From an uncultured Pelagibacteraceae bacterium (lineage in GTDB: Bacteria; Pseudomonadota; Alphaproteobacteria; Pelagibacterales; Pelagibacteraceae), in assembly GCA_902563575.1 (NCBI GenBank), contig CACEXV010000003.1, forward strand, positions 62,001 through 126,000: 64,000 nucleotides of DNA, in the 5' to 3' direction. A program made the position numbers and the translations under genes. Below the pieces are notes generated by a model. The model was given only the letters and a program-made list of their open reading frames with translations, did not search any database and had not been told where the DNA came from. Below, piece after piece: positions 51,404-60,750 of this stretch; positions within the stretch are counted from its first letter, which is position 1; each line of letters starts with the position of its first letter.

Positions 51404-52311
51404 ACCTTCTCAATATCTGGCTTACCAAGAAAACCTGTTGGAAAAAATATTAAGACAACAATCAATACACTAAATGCTGCTACATCTTTGTATTCAATAG
51501 AGACGTACCCTGACCACATAGTTTCAATCAGTCCAATTAACAAACCACCGAGCATTGCCCCGGGTAACGAACCAATTCCACCAAGTACTGCAGCCGTAAA
51601 AGCCTTTATTCCAGCTAAGAAGCCTATATAAAAATCTATTACTCCGTAATAAAGAACAAACATCATTCCCGCAACTGATGCCAATGAAGACCCAATAATA
51701 AATGTAATTGAAATAGTTCTGTCTACATTTATTCCAAGTAATGCTGTCATTGTCCTATCTTGCTCACAGGCTCTTTGAGCTCTACCTAAATCTGTTTTAG
51801 TGATTAAATATGTGAAAATTCCCATCAAAATAATTGTTAATATAACGATAAAAATTTGAAGATAGCTAACAGTAACTATAAATTCTGAATTCTTAAAAAA
51901 CTCTAATCCACCAGAAAATAATGGCTGCATTGGTTTTACTCTGGCCCCTTGCGCAACTTGCACATAATTTTGTAAAACTATTGACATTCCCAAAGCTGAA
52001 ATTAATGGAGCTAATCTAAAAGACCCTCGTAACGGTTTATAAGCTAGTTTTTCTACTGTCCATCCATAACAAGCTGTGAAAAGCATTGCTATGAGAAGAA
52101 CCAAAAGTAGGATGATTGGTAATGCTACCCCTGTTAATCCAAAAATTATAAACGAGATTAAAGCTACAAATGCACCAATCATAAAAATATCACCATGTGC
52201 AAAGTTAATCATGCCAATAATTCCGTAAACCATAGTATAACCTATAGCTATTAATCCATAAATCGAACCGAGAGTAATGCCATTGACAAGTTGTTGTATA
52301 AAATATTCCAT
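51400..52311 (-). CDS. livH: Liv-type ABC transporter permease LivH, copy 1
   Basis: A 303-residue permease with about eight helices. GSIYGLIAIGYTMVYGIIGMINFAHGDIFMIGAFVAL near 16-52 and LGINVDRTISITFIIGSSLASVAGMM near 204-229 are diagnostic. It pairs with LivM. Its start overlaps the stop of the proC-like gene upstream by one base, an unusual operon head for a Liv system. Confidence 0.95.
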   Translation of the reverse strand: MEYFIQQLVNGITLGSIYGLIAIGYTMVYGIIGMINFAHGDIFMIGAFVALISFIIFGLTGVALPIILLLVLLIAMLFTACYGWTVEKLAYKPLRGSFRLAPLISALGMSIVLQNYVQVAQGARVKPMQPLFSGGLEFFKNSEFIVTVSYLQIFIVILTIILMGIFTYLITKTDLGRAQRACEQDRTMTALLGINVDRTISITFIIGSSLASVAGMMFVLYYGVIDFYIGFLAGIKAFTAAVLGGIGSLPGAMLGGLLIGLIETMWSGYVSIEYKDVAAFSVLIVVLIFFPTGFLGKPDIEKV

Positions 52312-53075
52312 TATTTTTTTATTCTTTTGTGAACATTTTCTAAAGATTGCTTAAATTTGTCATAAAATCTTACTTTTTTCAATTCCTTAAGAACTTGCAT
52401 GTTTAAACCTTTTGGAGTTTGAGATTCTACCACAAGTTTTTTATAGCCTATTTTTTTCTTAACAAATGCATCTTTACTTAATGCTAAAAATAATTCTGCA
52501 ACATAGTCTGTCGCTACCCTATCTTTTAATCCCTTTTGCTTTAACCAATTTTTTGTTGAGTTATATATTTCATAATAAGCCGCCATCACTGAAGAAGTTG
52601 ACCAAAAACTATAACTCATTTTTTCATCTTTTATCTCGATTACATGACCAAGTTTTGAAAAAATTCTTTTAGCAGTTTTATTTTTTGGACTAATTATAAT
52701 CGGACCGTCTAAATTTTCGATAAATGGTAAGGGAATAGCTTTACATATGTTTTTTGATTTAGTGAGCTTTTTTAATTTCTTAAGTTTTATTGTAGAAATA
52801 AGACTAATGATAATTTTCTTATTATTAAAATTTAAATCGTTTAAAATTTTATTACCCACAGTTGGTGTTACCGACAAAAAAATAACATTGGACCTATCGA
52901 TAATTTCTTGATTATTTGAAAAAACTTTAATCTTAAAGAATTTATTATTAAGTTTTTTTGCTATATTTACATTTCTTGAAGATATATAAATCTTATTAAT
53001 CTTTAACTTCGATTTAAAGATTCCATATATGATAGATGATGCAATCTTACCTGTACCTATAAAGCCTAAATTCAT
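52311..53075 (-). CDS. ProC-like pyrroline-5-carboxylate reductase family protein
   Basis: A 254-residue Rossmann protein. GFIGTGKIASSIIYGI at 4-19 binds NADP(H), VIFLSVTPTVGNKIL near 68-82 is the family strand, and a helical C-terminal dimer region follows. ProC makes proline from pyrroline-5-carboxylate. The sequence is divergent from typical ProC (the C-terminal signature is weak), so another imine reductase is possible. Its overlap with livH suggests the Liv substrate may be a related amino acid (inference). Confidence 0.75.
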   Translation of the reverse strand: MNLGFIGTGKIASSIIYGIFKSKLKINKIYISSRNVNIAKKLNNKFFKIKVFSNNQEIIDRSNVIFLSVTPTVGNKILNDLNFNNKKIIISLISTIKLKKLKKLTKSKNICKAIPLPFIENLDGPIIISPKNKTAKRIFSKLGHVIEIKDEKMSYSFWSTSSVMAAYYEIYNSTKNWLKQKGLKDRVATDYVAELFLALSKDAFVKKKIGYKKLVVESQTPKGLNMQVLKELKKVRFYDKFKQSLENVHKRIKK

Positions 53076-53077
53076 AA

Positions 53078-54151
53078 ATGATGCAGAATAACCAAGCTAT
53101 ACCTTTTAATAAAGCAAATTTTAAAGAAATATTTTCAAAAAAATTTGCGCTGGTGATATTTATTTCTTTGCCAGCTGCGTATATAGCAGATTATTTTAAA
53201 ATTCCTTTAGCGTGGTTTCTAGGTCCGATGCTTATTACTTCATTAGTCACTTTGAGTGGTATTGAAACCAAAATGCCAAAATTAGCACTAAGTTCAACCC
53301 TAGTAATTTTAGGTTTATACATAGGTAATTACATTGACAAAAGTTTATTTCAACAAATACATCAGTGGTTTTGGACATCTCTTGTTATGCTGATTTATAT
53401 TATTGCAAGTGTACTTTTAGTATCTAAATATTTAGAAAAATTTTCCGGTTACGATAAAAAAACTTCAATTTTTTCTGCCGCACCAGGTGCCCTGGGGCCA
53501 TTGATGATCTTAGCCGAAGGCGAAAAATCAGATCTAAGTAGAGTAGCTACATCACACTTAATAAGACTCATTATCATAATTACAATTTTTCCTTTTATAG
53601 TAAATAGCTTTTACAATGTGGAAACTAATATTATCAATCTTAATCCCGATCTTCCTCAAAGTAAAATTGATTTAATATATTTAATTTTACTATCAGTTGT
53701 TTTAATTATCATATTTGACAAATTTAAAGTTCCGGCTGCTTTGCTTTCAGGTACATTAGTAGCAAGTGGATTTTTGCAGATTTCTGAATTAGCCTCTTAT
53801 AAAATTTCGGATGATATTGTGAACGTATGTTTGTTAATTTTGGGATCTTCAGTTGGGTGTAGATTTGCCAACAAAAGTTTTAAAGAAATTTCTAATAATG
53901 CGTTGCACAGTTTTGTTGCAACAATAATGTTAGTAGTTTTGGGATTAGCTGCTGCATTAATCGCTGGATTATTCATAGATAAAAACTTCTTCACCCTTTT
54001 ATTATCTTACTGCCCTGGTGGAATTTATGAAGTTGCTGTGATAGCAATTTTTTTTGATTTAGACCCTGAATTTGTTTCATTTCACCATATAATAAGATTA
54101 TTATTAATCTTATTCATTGTTCCGGTGATATTGAGATTTCTTCATAAATAA
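53078..54151 (+). CDS. AbrB-type membrane protein (COG3180)
   Basis: A 357-residue protein with ten or more helices in two repeats. LAWFLGPMLITSLVTLSGIE near 45-65 and the second copy VPAALLSGTLVASGFLQISEL near 213-233 are hallmarks, and FSAAPGALGPLMILAEGEKSD near 132-152 and LLSYCPGGIYEVAVIAIFFDLDPEFV in the second half are the conserved loops. The family is annotated as ammonia monooxygenase-like or AbrB duplications without an established function. It is divergent from proC-like with two bases between starts and ends in a strong terminator. Confidence 0.88.
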   Translation: MMQNNQAIPFNKANFKEIFSKKFALVIFISLPAAYIADYFKIPLAWFLGPMLITSLVTLSGIETKMPKLALSSTLVILGLYIGNYIDKSLFQQIHQWFWTSLVMLIYIIASVLLVSKYLEKFSGYDKKTSIFSAAPGALGPLMILAEGEKSDLSRVATSHLIRLIIIITIFPFIVNSFYNVETNIINLNPDLPQSKIDLIYLILLSVVLIIIFDKFKVPAALLSGTLVASGFLQISELASYKISDDIVNVCLLILGSSVGCRFANKSFKEISNNALHSFVATIMLVVLGLAAALIAGLFIDKNFFTLLLSYCPGGIYEVAVIAIFFDLDPEFVSFHHIIRLLLILFIVPVILRFLHK

Positions 54152-54189
54152 AAAAAAACCCGCACATTATTAATGCAGCGGGTTTTTTT
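54152..54189. terminator. Bidirectional intrinsic terminator
   Basis: A-tract plus CCCGC at about 54152-54163 pairs with GCGGG plus T-tract at about 54178-54189 around a loop containing ATTATTAAT. It sits between convergent genes, directly after the AbrB-type stop and 23 bases from the outer-membrane protein stop. Confidence 0.93.
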
Positions 54190-54211
54190 TAAATTAAATT
54201 TTTATAAAAAT

Positions 54212-54853
54212 TTAAAATCCGTATGCAATTCTAAACATTAATGCATCGGCATCAGCTTCAATCTTATTACCAGTGTTTCCACCTGAAGCGCTTATGCTTA
54301 TATCTTCAAAATCAGAGTACGATAATTCATATTTTAAATTTCCGCTTCTCATTCCAAGACCAACCTGTAAACCAAATACGTCTTCGTCGCCATATTTTGA
54401 ATTAGGTAGCGTTTCATCTGTTTGAATAGTTGTCATGTGTAGTCCTAATATACCGTAGTATCCACTAGAACCGACTGGTACATTTGTGTATAGAGTAAAC
54501 AAATTCTTAATCTCAGCTGAAGCACTTCTGTCTCCAGTATCCGCTTCAGACTCAGCGTCTGCTCCAGAAGAAGAGTCAGTTCTTTTTCCGCTACCAATAT
54601 CTAAACCTATTGGAACGTAATCAAGACCAATTGCAAAACCATTATCATCACTAGCTTCGACGAATAATGATCCTCCAACGAAAGATTCTTTAAGAGATTT
54701 GCTATTTTTATCACTAGCAGAACCAGATTCTAACTCGTGACCAGATGTATCTACTTCACCAAACATTAATGAAACACCGTAATTAACATCTGCTTTAGCT
54801 ACCCCACAAATAAATAGTAAGCTGAATAAATATGTTAATAATTTTTTATTCAT
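54212..54853 (-). CDS. Outer-membrane beta-barrel protein
   Basis: A 213-residue protein with a signal peptide (about 1-21, ending AKA) and alternating hydrophobic strands ending in the C-terminal aromatic ADALMFRIAYGF, the insertion signal of outer-membrane barrels. The middle is Ser/Asp/Ala-rich and low complexity (about 70-110). Length fits an eight-strand barrel of the OmpA-N or OmpX-like type. It is monocistronic. The 145-base upstream gap toward tctA shows A+T-rich sequence only. Confidence 0.85.
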   Translation of the reverse strand: MNKKLLTYLFSLLFICGVAKADVNYGVSLMFGEVDTSGHELESGSASDKNSKSLKESFVGGSLFVEASDDNGFAIGLDYVPIGLDIGSGKRTDSSSGADAESEADTGDRSASAEIKNLFTLYTNVPVGSSGYYGILGLHMTTIQTDETLPNSKYGDEDVFGLQVGLGMRSGNLKYELSYSDFEDISISASGGNTGNKIEADADALMFRIAYGF

Positions 54854-54998
54854 TGTTTTCCTATTGTTAAATTTAACAAATATTATTTACCAGTTCTCAC
54901 TCTCTAGGTCTACATTCAAAGAATTTATTAGTGCTTTTTCAACACACTTTCAGGAAAAAAAAGGTCTATTTTATTGGATTTTTAGTATTGTAAAAATG

Positions 54999-56504
54999 TC
55001 ACACTACAGGTTTTTTTATAAATGCCTTGTAAATTTGCCATCCTACAATCGCTAAAATCGTGAGCATGATGATCAAGGTTAAAGGTCTATCCCATAAAAA
55101 ACTAAATGAGCCATCGCTTATCAATAGAGATCGTCTTAAATTTTCTTCCATTAGACCTCCCAAAACAAAAGCTAAAATTAAAGGTGGCATAGGAAAATCA
55201 TACAATCTTAAAACCGTAGCTACAACCGCGATCCCTATCATCATGTATATGTCAAAGTTATTAAAGGACATTAAATAAATACCTGTTACAGAAAAGAATA
55301 AAATTAAGGGAATAAGAAAAGTTCTCGGTGTTGCAAGGACTCTGGCTATATAAGGAATTAAAGGAAGATTTAAAATCAACAAAATAACCATTCCTATATA
55401 CATAGACATAATTACGGACCAAAATATTTCAGGGTTAGTTTGATAAAGTCTGGGCCCGGGTTGAATACCAAAACCAAGCAATGCACCTAACATAACAGCA
55501 GTGGTTCCACTTCCAGGAATACCTAAAGTTAATAATGGAACGAAAGATCCAGAGCATGCTGCATTATTAGCTGTTTCTGGAGCAGATAATCCATTAACAC
55601 TACCTTTACCAAATTTTTGCTTTTCTTCGTCATTAACAAAATTTCTTTCCATCCCATAAGCCAAGAAAGATGCAATCGTTGAACCAGCTCCAGGTAATAC
55701 ACCTATGATAAAACCCAATACCGAAGATCTAGGTATTGTAGTAATCATTTTTTTTGTCTCTGTCTTATCTAACTTAATTGAGCCAAGCTGAGACAAAGAA
55801 ATTTGCTTAGCGACTCTGGTAGGATCATTCGCTTTAAATATAATTGTTAAAGCTTCACTCATTGCAAAAGTGGCCATTACAACTAAGACGAAACTAATAC
55901 CGTCGGATAAATTCATATTTTGAAATGTAAATCTTGGTATATCTGATAGTGTATCCTGACCGACACTTGCCAACATTAAACCTAAAACAACCATCATCAT
56001 TGCTTTAAGAAAATGTCCTTTTGCTGAGAAAGCTGAAACAGCTGTAAGACCTAAAATCATTAATCCAAAATAATCAGGTGACCTAAAAGCTAAACTAACT
56101 TTTGATAAGCTTGGAGCAGCGATTAATAGAAATATTGCTGCAATTGTGCCTCCCGCAAATGAACTATAAGCAGCTATGGCTAAAGCTTTACCGGCCTTAC
56201 CTTGTTGCGCCATTGGATATCCATCAAATGATGTTGCAACAGTTCCTGGAATTCCAGGAGCATTAATCAAAATTGAAGATGTTGATCCTCCAAAAACTGC
56301 CCCATAATAAACCCCGGCCATTAAAATTAAGCCTGTTGATGGTTCAAAACCATAAGTAATTGGTATCATCAATGCTATCGCAGTCATTGGTCCAAGGCCC
56401 GGTAACATTCCAATTATAGTTCCAGCAAAACAACCTATCATAACCATCATTAAATTTTTAAATGAAAGTGCTGTTTCTAATCCTATTAATATCCCCTCGA
56501 TCAT
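54999..56504 (-). CDS. tctA: Tripartite tricarboxylate transporter large permease TctA
   Basis: A 501-residue protein with about twelve helices. Family motifs are GTIIGMLPGLGPMTAIALMIP near 28-48, GAVFGGSTSSILINAPGIPG near 68-87 and, in the second repeat, VLPGAGSTIASFLAYGMER near 268-286 with SGSFVPLLTLGIPGSGTTAVM near 320-340. It is the channel of a secondary carrier fed by TctC. It overlaps tctB by four bases. Confidence 0.96.
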   Translation of the reverse strand: MIEGILIGLETALSFKNLMMVMIGCFAGTIIGMLPGLGPMTAIALMIPITYGFEPSTGLILMAGVYYGAVFGGSTSSILINAPGIPGTVATSFDGYPMAQQGKAGKALAIAAYSSFAGGTIAAIFLLIAAPSLSKVSLAFRSPDYFGLMILGLTAVSAFSAKGHFLKAMMMVVLGLMLASVGQDTLSDIPRFTFQNMNLSDGISFVLVVMATFAMSEALTIIFKANDPTRVAKQISLSQLGSIKLDKTETKKMITTIPRSSVLGFIIGVLPGAGSTIASFLAYGMERNFVNDEEKQKFGKGSVNGLSAPETANNAACSGSFVPLLTLGIPGSGTTAVMLGALLGFGIQPGPRLYQTNPEIFWSVIMSMYIGMVILLILNLPLIPYIARVLATPRTFLIPLILFFSVTGIYLMSFNNFDIYMMIGIAVVATVLRLYDFPMPPLILAFVLGGLMEENLRRSLLISDGSFSFLWDRPLTLIIMLTILAIVGWQIYKAFIKKPVV

Positions 56505-56971
56505 CCCATTATTCCTATGTATTTTAAAAAAGGATCACGTAGATAAATATTTAAGAGTCCGTGCAAAAGATACATGAATACAGCCACGAATGGAAAAGAT
56601 AACAAAAAAATCCAAATCCATTTTCTTTCTCCTAATGCAATATAAGATAAAACCAAAAAAATTGAGGTTGATAAAAAATAACCTGCTCTTAAGATCGTAA
56701 GACCATATAAAATCATAAGAATTACTAAAGTAATTGTTTTCTTATAATCTAAAACAGTTAAATCTACATTTGATGGTTTTGTCTCTGGTAAAACTATGTA
56801 AAGGCCAGAAAAAAATAACCCAGCATATCCTAAATAAATTGGAAAAGTTTTTGCATTGAATGCTGCGTCTTCATCAAATGTAAAGACTTGAATTTGAAAA
56901 GCGTAATAAAGATAAAAACCTGAAAAAACAAAAAAGAGCAGTGAAATAATCTTTGAAGGACTAATATTCAC
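56501..56971 (-). CDS. tctB: Tripartite tricarboxylate transporter small permease TctB
   Basis: A 156-residue protein with four helices; TctB members are weakly conserved, and the AGYFLSTSIFLVLSYIALGERKW stretch near 101-123 and LHGLLNIYLRDPF near 139-151 fit. It partners TctA in the membrane. It is 18 bases downstream of tctC. Confidence 0.92.
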   Translation of the reverse strand: MNISPSKIISLLFFVFSGFYLYYAFQIQVFTFDEDAAFNAKTFPIYLGYAGLFFSGLYIVLPETKPSNVDLTVLDYKKTITLVILMILYGLTILRAGYFLSTSIFLVLSYIALGERKWIWIFLLSFPFVAVFMYLLHGLLNIYLRDPFLKYIGIMG

Positions 56972-56989
56972 TGCTCTTCCAATATTTAT

Positions 56990-57982
56990 TTATTTAATAA
57001 CTCCTAAATTTTTAAGTAAACCAGTCATTTCAACTGTTTGTTTCTCCAAAAATTTAACGAATTTTTTGTCTGGGTTATAAATATTAACCCAAGCATTTCT
57101 TTTTCTAACTGCTTCCCATTCAGGTGTTTTTTGAACAGCACCTAACATTTTAGCAATTTTTGCTCTGTCAGCATCACTCATTCCAGGAGGGCCAAAAAAT
57201 CCTCTCCAGTTTACGAAGATTGCATTAGTTCCTTGTTCTTTCAGAGTTGGAACGTCTGGGGCATCAGCAACTCTTTTAGGAGCTGTTATTCCAAGAATTT
57301 TGACCTGGTCTCTTGCACCCATTACTTCTCCCAAGCCTGTTGAAAGAATTTGTGTCTCACCAGATAAAAGTCCAGCTAATGCCTTACCACCTGCATCGTA
57401 AGGAATATAAACTACATCATTTGGATTTGCTCCTGCTTCTTTAAAAGCTAAAGCACCAATTAAATGGTCCATACTACCTCTTACAGAACCTCCTGCCATT
57501 TTAACTGACTTTGGATTAGCTTTGTAAGCTGCAACTACATCTTTCCAACTGTTGTAAGGCGAGTCTTTGGCTGCAACTATTGCACCATAGTCTCCTATCA
57601 CTCCAGCAATTGGAACAACATCTCTGTATGATGTTACTTTAGCAGCATTTTTTTTGCTGACGTAACCAGAGTGTCTAGTTATCGATCTTAAAACTAAAGG
57701 TGTAGATTGAACTAGAATTGTTTCTGACGGTTTAGTATTTATCATATATGATAAAGCTTTTCCGCCACCACCACCTGACATATTCTCAAATGATGCACTT
57801 TTTAAAAAACCAGCTTTTGTTAATGCTTCACCAGTTCCTCTAGCAGTTCCGTCCCAACCACCACCAGCGCCACCGCCAATTACAAAATGTAATTTATCAA
57901 TAGCAAAAGATGTTGTTGAAATTGAAGTTAAAAGAACGGCAGCAAATACCAAGCTAATCAATTTTTTGAATTTACTTAACAT
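56990..57982 (-). CDS. tctC: Tripartite tricarboxylate transporter binding protein TctC
   Basis: A 330-residue periplasmic protein with a signal peptide (about 1-27, ending SFA). Family landmarks are HFVIGGGAGGGWDGTARGTG near 32-51, VYIPYDAGGKALAGLLSGE near 195-213 and WRGFFGPPGMSDADRAKI near 263-280. It captures a carboxylate for TctAB. The glutarate hydroxylase gene directly upstream suggests glutarate or a related C5 acid (inference). Confidence 0.93.
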   Translation of the reverse strand: MLSKFKKLISLVFAAVLLTSISTTSFAIDKLHFVIGGGAGGGWDGTARGTGEALTKAGFLKSASFENMSGGGGGKALSYMINTKPSETILVQSTPLVLRSITRHSGYVSKKNAAKVTSYRDVVPIAGVIGDYGAIVAAKDSPYNSWKDVVAAYKANPKSVKMAGGSVRGSMDHLIGALAFKEAGANPNDVVYIPYDAGGKALAGLLSGETQILSTGLGEVMGARDQVKILGITAPKRVADAPDVPTLKEQGTNAIFVNWRGFFGPPGMSDADRAKIAKMLGAVQKTPEWEAVRKRNAWVNIYNPDKKFVKFLEKQTVEMTGLLKNLGVIK

Positions 57983-58027
57983 ATTTCCCCCGTTTGTTAA
58001 TTTTGTTAATTAAATTCAATTAAATAA

Positions 58028-58045
58028 TTAGAGTCAACACTCTAA
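58028..58045 (-). terminator. Weak hairpin after glaH-like gene
   Basis: TTAGAGT and ACTCTAA pair around CAAC, followed on the minus strand by TTATTTAATT. Low G+C makes it a weak terminator, ten bases past the glaH stop and upstream of tctC. Confidence 0.5.
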
Positions 58046-58054
58046 ATTAAAAAT

Positions 58055-58951
58055 TTAGTGAGAAAAAACGCCTCTAATTCTTAACAATTCTCTTGATAAA
58101 CCCGAGTGCTTTTTAAATGCTTTCCTGCCATGTAGCCAGAAGTAGTTGTTAGAGAAAATTGTAGAGCCGACGGTTAAAGGAAATATAACTTTATTTTTGC
58201 TTTCCTCTAATGCATCTGAGAGTTTTTGTAAATATAATCCTTGTTTCATATTTTTTGGCTCTGGAAATTGGTCAATGTAAGATATAATTGGTTTGCCATT
58301 AGTATCATCTTTAAAAACAGGATGTTCAACTTTATAATCAACATTCTTACTTTTTGGTGAGCTCCAAACGAAATTCTCTCTTCCCACAGGATCTTTACTT
58401 AATTCATCAAGATACTCCCAGTCATCTAAATGTAATATTACACTCTCACCCCCTGAGACATTGGTTTCTTCCATTTTTGTCATAATTAACCAGTCAGTTT
58501 TTTCTTTCACATATGTTCCGTCAGTATGCAAATCTAAATTAGAATATGCTTTTCTTAAGTAAGAGTCGCTACTATCTGTATGCTTAACCTCAAATCTAGC
58601 GTAATATTTGCCTGTCATTGAGTCAAAATTTGGCAGTCCAACTAAGTAAGCTAAACAAGTAGAAAGTTTTACCAAAAACTCTTTGTCAAATTTCTTATCC
58701 TTAATTTCGGGCTGAACTATAACAGTTCCTGAATTTCGGTCCTTCAAAATTTTGTTTAATTTTTTGCTTAATTCACCTTTGAAACAATCATCTAAGGTTT
58801 TGGCAATAGTAAATCTAGAGAAAGGTTTGTATTCTAATGACGTAATTGAATGTTTCTTAAAAGGAAAAATAAGTTTATCTAAATCTTGCTCTTTTAGATT
58901 TACTATCTTTACTCTTTTTGATTTTTCATGGTCTAAAATATTTATGCTCAT
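58055..58951 (-). CDS. glaH: Glutarate 2-hydroxylase (CsiD/GlaH family)
   Basis: A 298-residue Fe(II)/2-oxoglutarate oxygenase. It carries the family block SNLDLHTDGTYVKEKTDW at 138-154 with iron ligands H142 and D144, distal H274 in YFWLHGR and R287 for 2-oxoglutarate, plus the CsiD-type VILHLDDWEYLDE near 171-183 and YIDQFPEPK near 225. GlaH turns glutarate into L-2-hydroxyglutarate in lysine catabolism. No lhgO, gabD or gabT follows. The start overlaps azlD by four bases, so it is the last gene of the Liv-Azl operon. Confidence 0.9.
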   Translation of the reverse strand: MSINILDHEKSKRVKIVNLKEQDLDKLIFPFKKHSITSLEYKPFSRFTIAKTLDDCFKGELSKKLNKILKDRNSGTVIVQPEIKDKKFDKEFLVKLSTCLAYLVGLPNFDSMTGKYYARFEVKHTDSSDSYLRKAYSNLDLHTDGTYVKEKTDWLIMTKMEETNVSGGESVILHLDDWEYLDELSKDPVGRENFVWSSPKSKNVDYKVEHPVFKDDTNGKPIISYIDQFPEPKNMKQGLYLQKLSDALEESKNKVIFPLTVGSTIFSNNYFWLHGRKAFKKHSGLSRELLRIRGVFSH

Positions 58952-59286
58952 AAGCTATTTAGTGTTGAAAGAAGTATAGCAGATATTAAGGTTGGTATGA
59001 CAAGATTTTTTTTGCTTATTATAAATAAAGCGATGCAGAGAAAAAAAACAATTAGCCTAATTATTAGCTCAGATTCAGCTAATACTCCTGCTGGATAAAT
59101 GATCATCCTTCCTAATAATGCGGCTAAAGTAGAATAAGCTACGCAATTAAACCATTTGAAAATTTTCGATTTTGTGCTCACTCTCTCGGAGGTAATGACT
59201 CCCATAAATCTCGATATATAGGTTGCTGCTGAAGTTGCTACAATAGCAAGTATTATAATTTGACTACTTGCCATTATTTTCTCCAA
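58948..59286 (-). CDS. azlD: AzlD-type small transporter subunit
   Basis: A 112-residue protein with four helices. TYISRFMGVI near 22-31 and CVAYSTLAALLGRMI near 48-62 fit AzlD, the partner of AzlC in branched-chain amino acid export. It overlaps azlC by 23 bases and glaH by four. Confidence 0.9.
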   Translation of the reverse strand: MEKIMASSQIIILAIVATSAATYISRFMGVITSERVSTKSKIFKWFNCVAYSTLAALLGRMIIYPAGVLAESELIIRLIVFFLCIALFIISKKNLVIPTLISAILLSTLNSL

Positions 59287-59968
59287 TCAAAAATGCTATT
59301 GAACCTGAAATTAGACCGGCAAATAAGAGAGACCATTCAGCAGAAAATAAAAAGATAATAGGCCCCAATACTGTTCCTAATATAACTGAAATTGAAACAG
59401 ATAAATTTTTCATAGCTCCAATCATCATACAAAAAAAGTAAATAGGGTTAACAATTGCTAATCCGATCAACATATCTTTATTAAGTAAATCAGCTCCTAA
59501 AAATCCAATTAGTGTCATTAAAATTGCTGTCGACCAGGTACCAATTCCAATTCCGATCCAAAAATCTATTCGATGTTTCTTATCTATTTCTTTGTAACCA
59601 TCTTTTGCGATTAACCACGAAGTTACCGCTAAGAAATGACAAGACAAATAATATTTCCATTTTGGTTGTGACTTATGGTCAAGTAATGGAAATAGGGAGA
59701 CTGTCATAGGGTAAAGTCTAAAATTAACCAACCATACGGCTATAAAAATATTTAATATTGATGCTCCAAGTAACAATGACTCTGCCATAACAAGTTGACC
59801 CGGCAAAGCATAGGTGAAAAAACTTGAAGCTGCACTTTGTTGAATATTAAATCCAGCATCTTTCAGTAAAGCTCCTAACGCAATGAAACAAGCTGACAAA
59901 GGTATTGCCGGACTTCTAGCACCTTTTAAACATTTAAGACCTGTAAATAAAGCTTGAGAGTTAATCAT
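59264..59968 (-). CDS. azlC: AzlC-type transporter subunit
   Basis: A 234-residue protein with about five to six helices. It begins FTGLKCLKGARSPAIPLSACFIALGALLKDAGFN and includes SFFTYALPGQLVMAESLLLGA near 47-67, the AzlC hallmark. AzlCD exports branched-chain amino acids or related compounds. It overlaps livF by four bases; export genes inside an uptake operon are noteworthy. Confidence 0.92.
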   Translation of the reverse strand: MINSQALFTGLKCLKGARSPAIPLSACFIALGALLKDAGFNIQQSAASSFFTYALPGQLVMAESLLLGASILNIFIAVWLVNFRLYPMTVSLFPLLDHKSQPKWKYYLSCHFLAVTSWLIAKDGYKEIDKKHRIDFWIGIGIGTWSTAILMTLIGFLGADLLNKDMLIGLAIVNPIYFFCMMIGAMKNLSVSISVILGTVLGPIIFLFSAEWSLLFAGLISGSIAFLIGENNGK

Positions 59969-60750
59969 CCACCAAGGAATAATCTTCCTACATCTGGATT
60001 TTTTAAAAGATCATCACCTTTACCTGCGATTGCAGTTTGACCTGATACTAAAACATACCCTATATCTGCAAACTCCAGGCCTTTCTTTGCATTTTGTTCT
60101 ACAAGTATAATTGTTTTTTTTTCAGTCTTTTGAAGATCTTCTAAAATTTCAAATACCATACCAATATATTTTGGTTCTAATCCAATTGAAGGCTCATCAA
60201 CAAGTAACACTGATGGTTTCATTACTAAAGCTCTAGAAATCTCTAATAATCTTCTCTCTCCGCCCGATAAAACTTTAGCTGGTTGATTTCTTCTATTTCT
60301 TAATCTCTCATACTTTTCAAAAATTCTCTCAGCTTCTTCATAAGCCTCATCTTGTTTATCTTTAATGTATCCTCCCATTAAAAGATTTTCTTCAACTGTC
60401 ATATCAGGGAAAACAGAATTATCTTGTAAAATATATGCAATCCCCACTTTATTTAATTTTTGGGCCGGGGTTAGCTTTGTAATTTCATTACCGTCCAATT
60501 CAATTTTTCCGTCAAAAATATTTGTGAAACCATATATAGAATGTAGAATTGTAGATTTTCCTGCTCCGTTAGGTCCAATGAGGCACAGCGATTGTGCTTT
60601 GCTTACTGTTAAATCAAATTTATGTAAAATTTCCATTTTTCCATAACCCGCATTTAATCCTCTAATAGTTAAATGAACATTGTCAGGTGAGAGTTTATTT
60701 AATTCGTCTAACCCTGGTGCTTTTCCCAAAACATCGTACTGATTTGCCAT
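59965..60750 (-). CDS. livF: Liv-type ABC transporter ATPase LivF, copy 2
   Basis: A 261-residue ATPase: Walker A GPNGAGKS near 58-65, signature LSGGERRLLEISRALV near 161-176 and Walker B VLLVDEPSIGLEPK near 181-194. It has about 25 extra N-terminal residues compared with copy 1, a variant seen in some Liv-like systems. It pairs with LivG copy 2, which it overlaps by one base. Confidence 0.94.
   Translation of the reverse strand: MANQYDVLGKAPGLDELNKLSPDNVHLTIRGLNAGYGKMEILHKFDLTVSKAQSLCLIGPNGAGKSTILHSIYGFTNIFDGKIELDGNEITKLTPAQKLNKVGIAYILQDNSVFPDMTVEENLLMGGYIKDKQDEAYEEAERIFEKYERLRNRRNQPAKVLSGGERRLLEISRALVMKPSVLLVDEPSIGLEPKYIGMVFEILEDLQKTEKKTIILVEQNAKKGLEFADIGYVLVSGQTAIAGKGDDLLKNPDVGRLFLGG

Noticed and set aside
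54854-54998. Small gene or RNA in the gap between the outer-membrane protein and tctA
   Set aside because: A+T-rich, no frame with a ribosome site and no strong hairpin; probably promoter space only.
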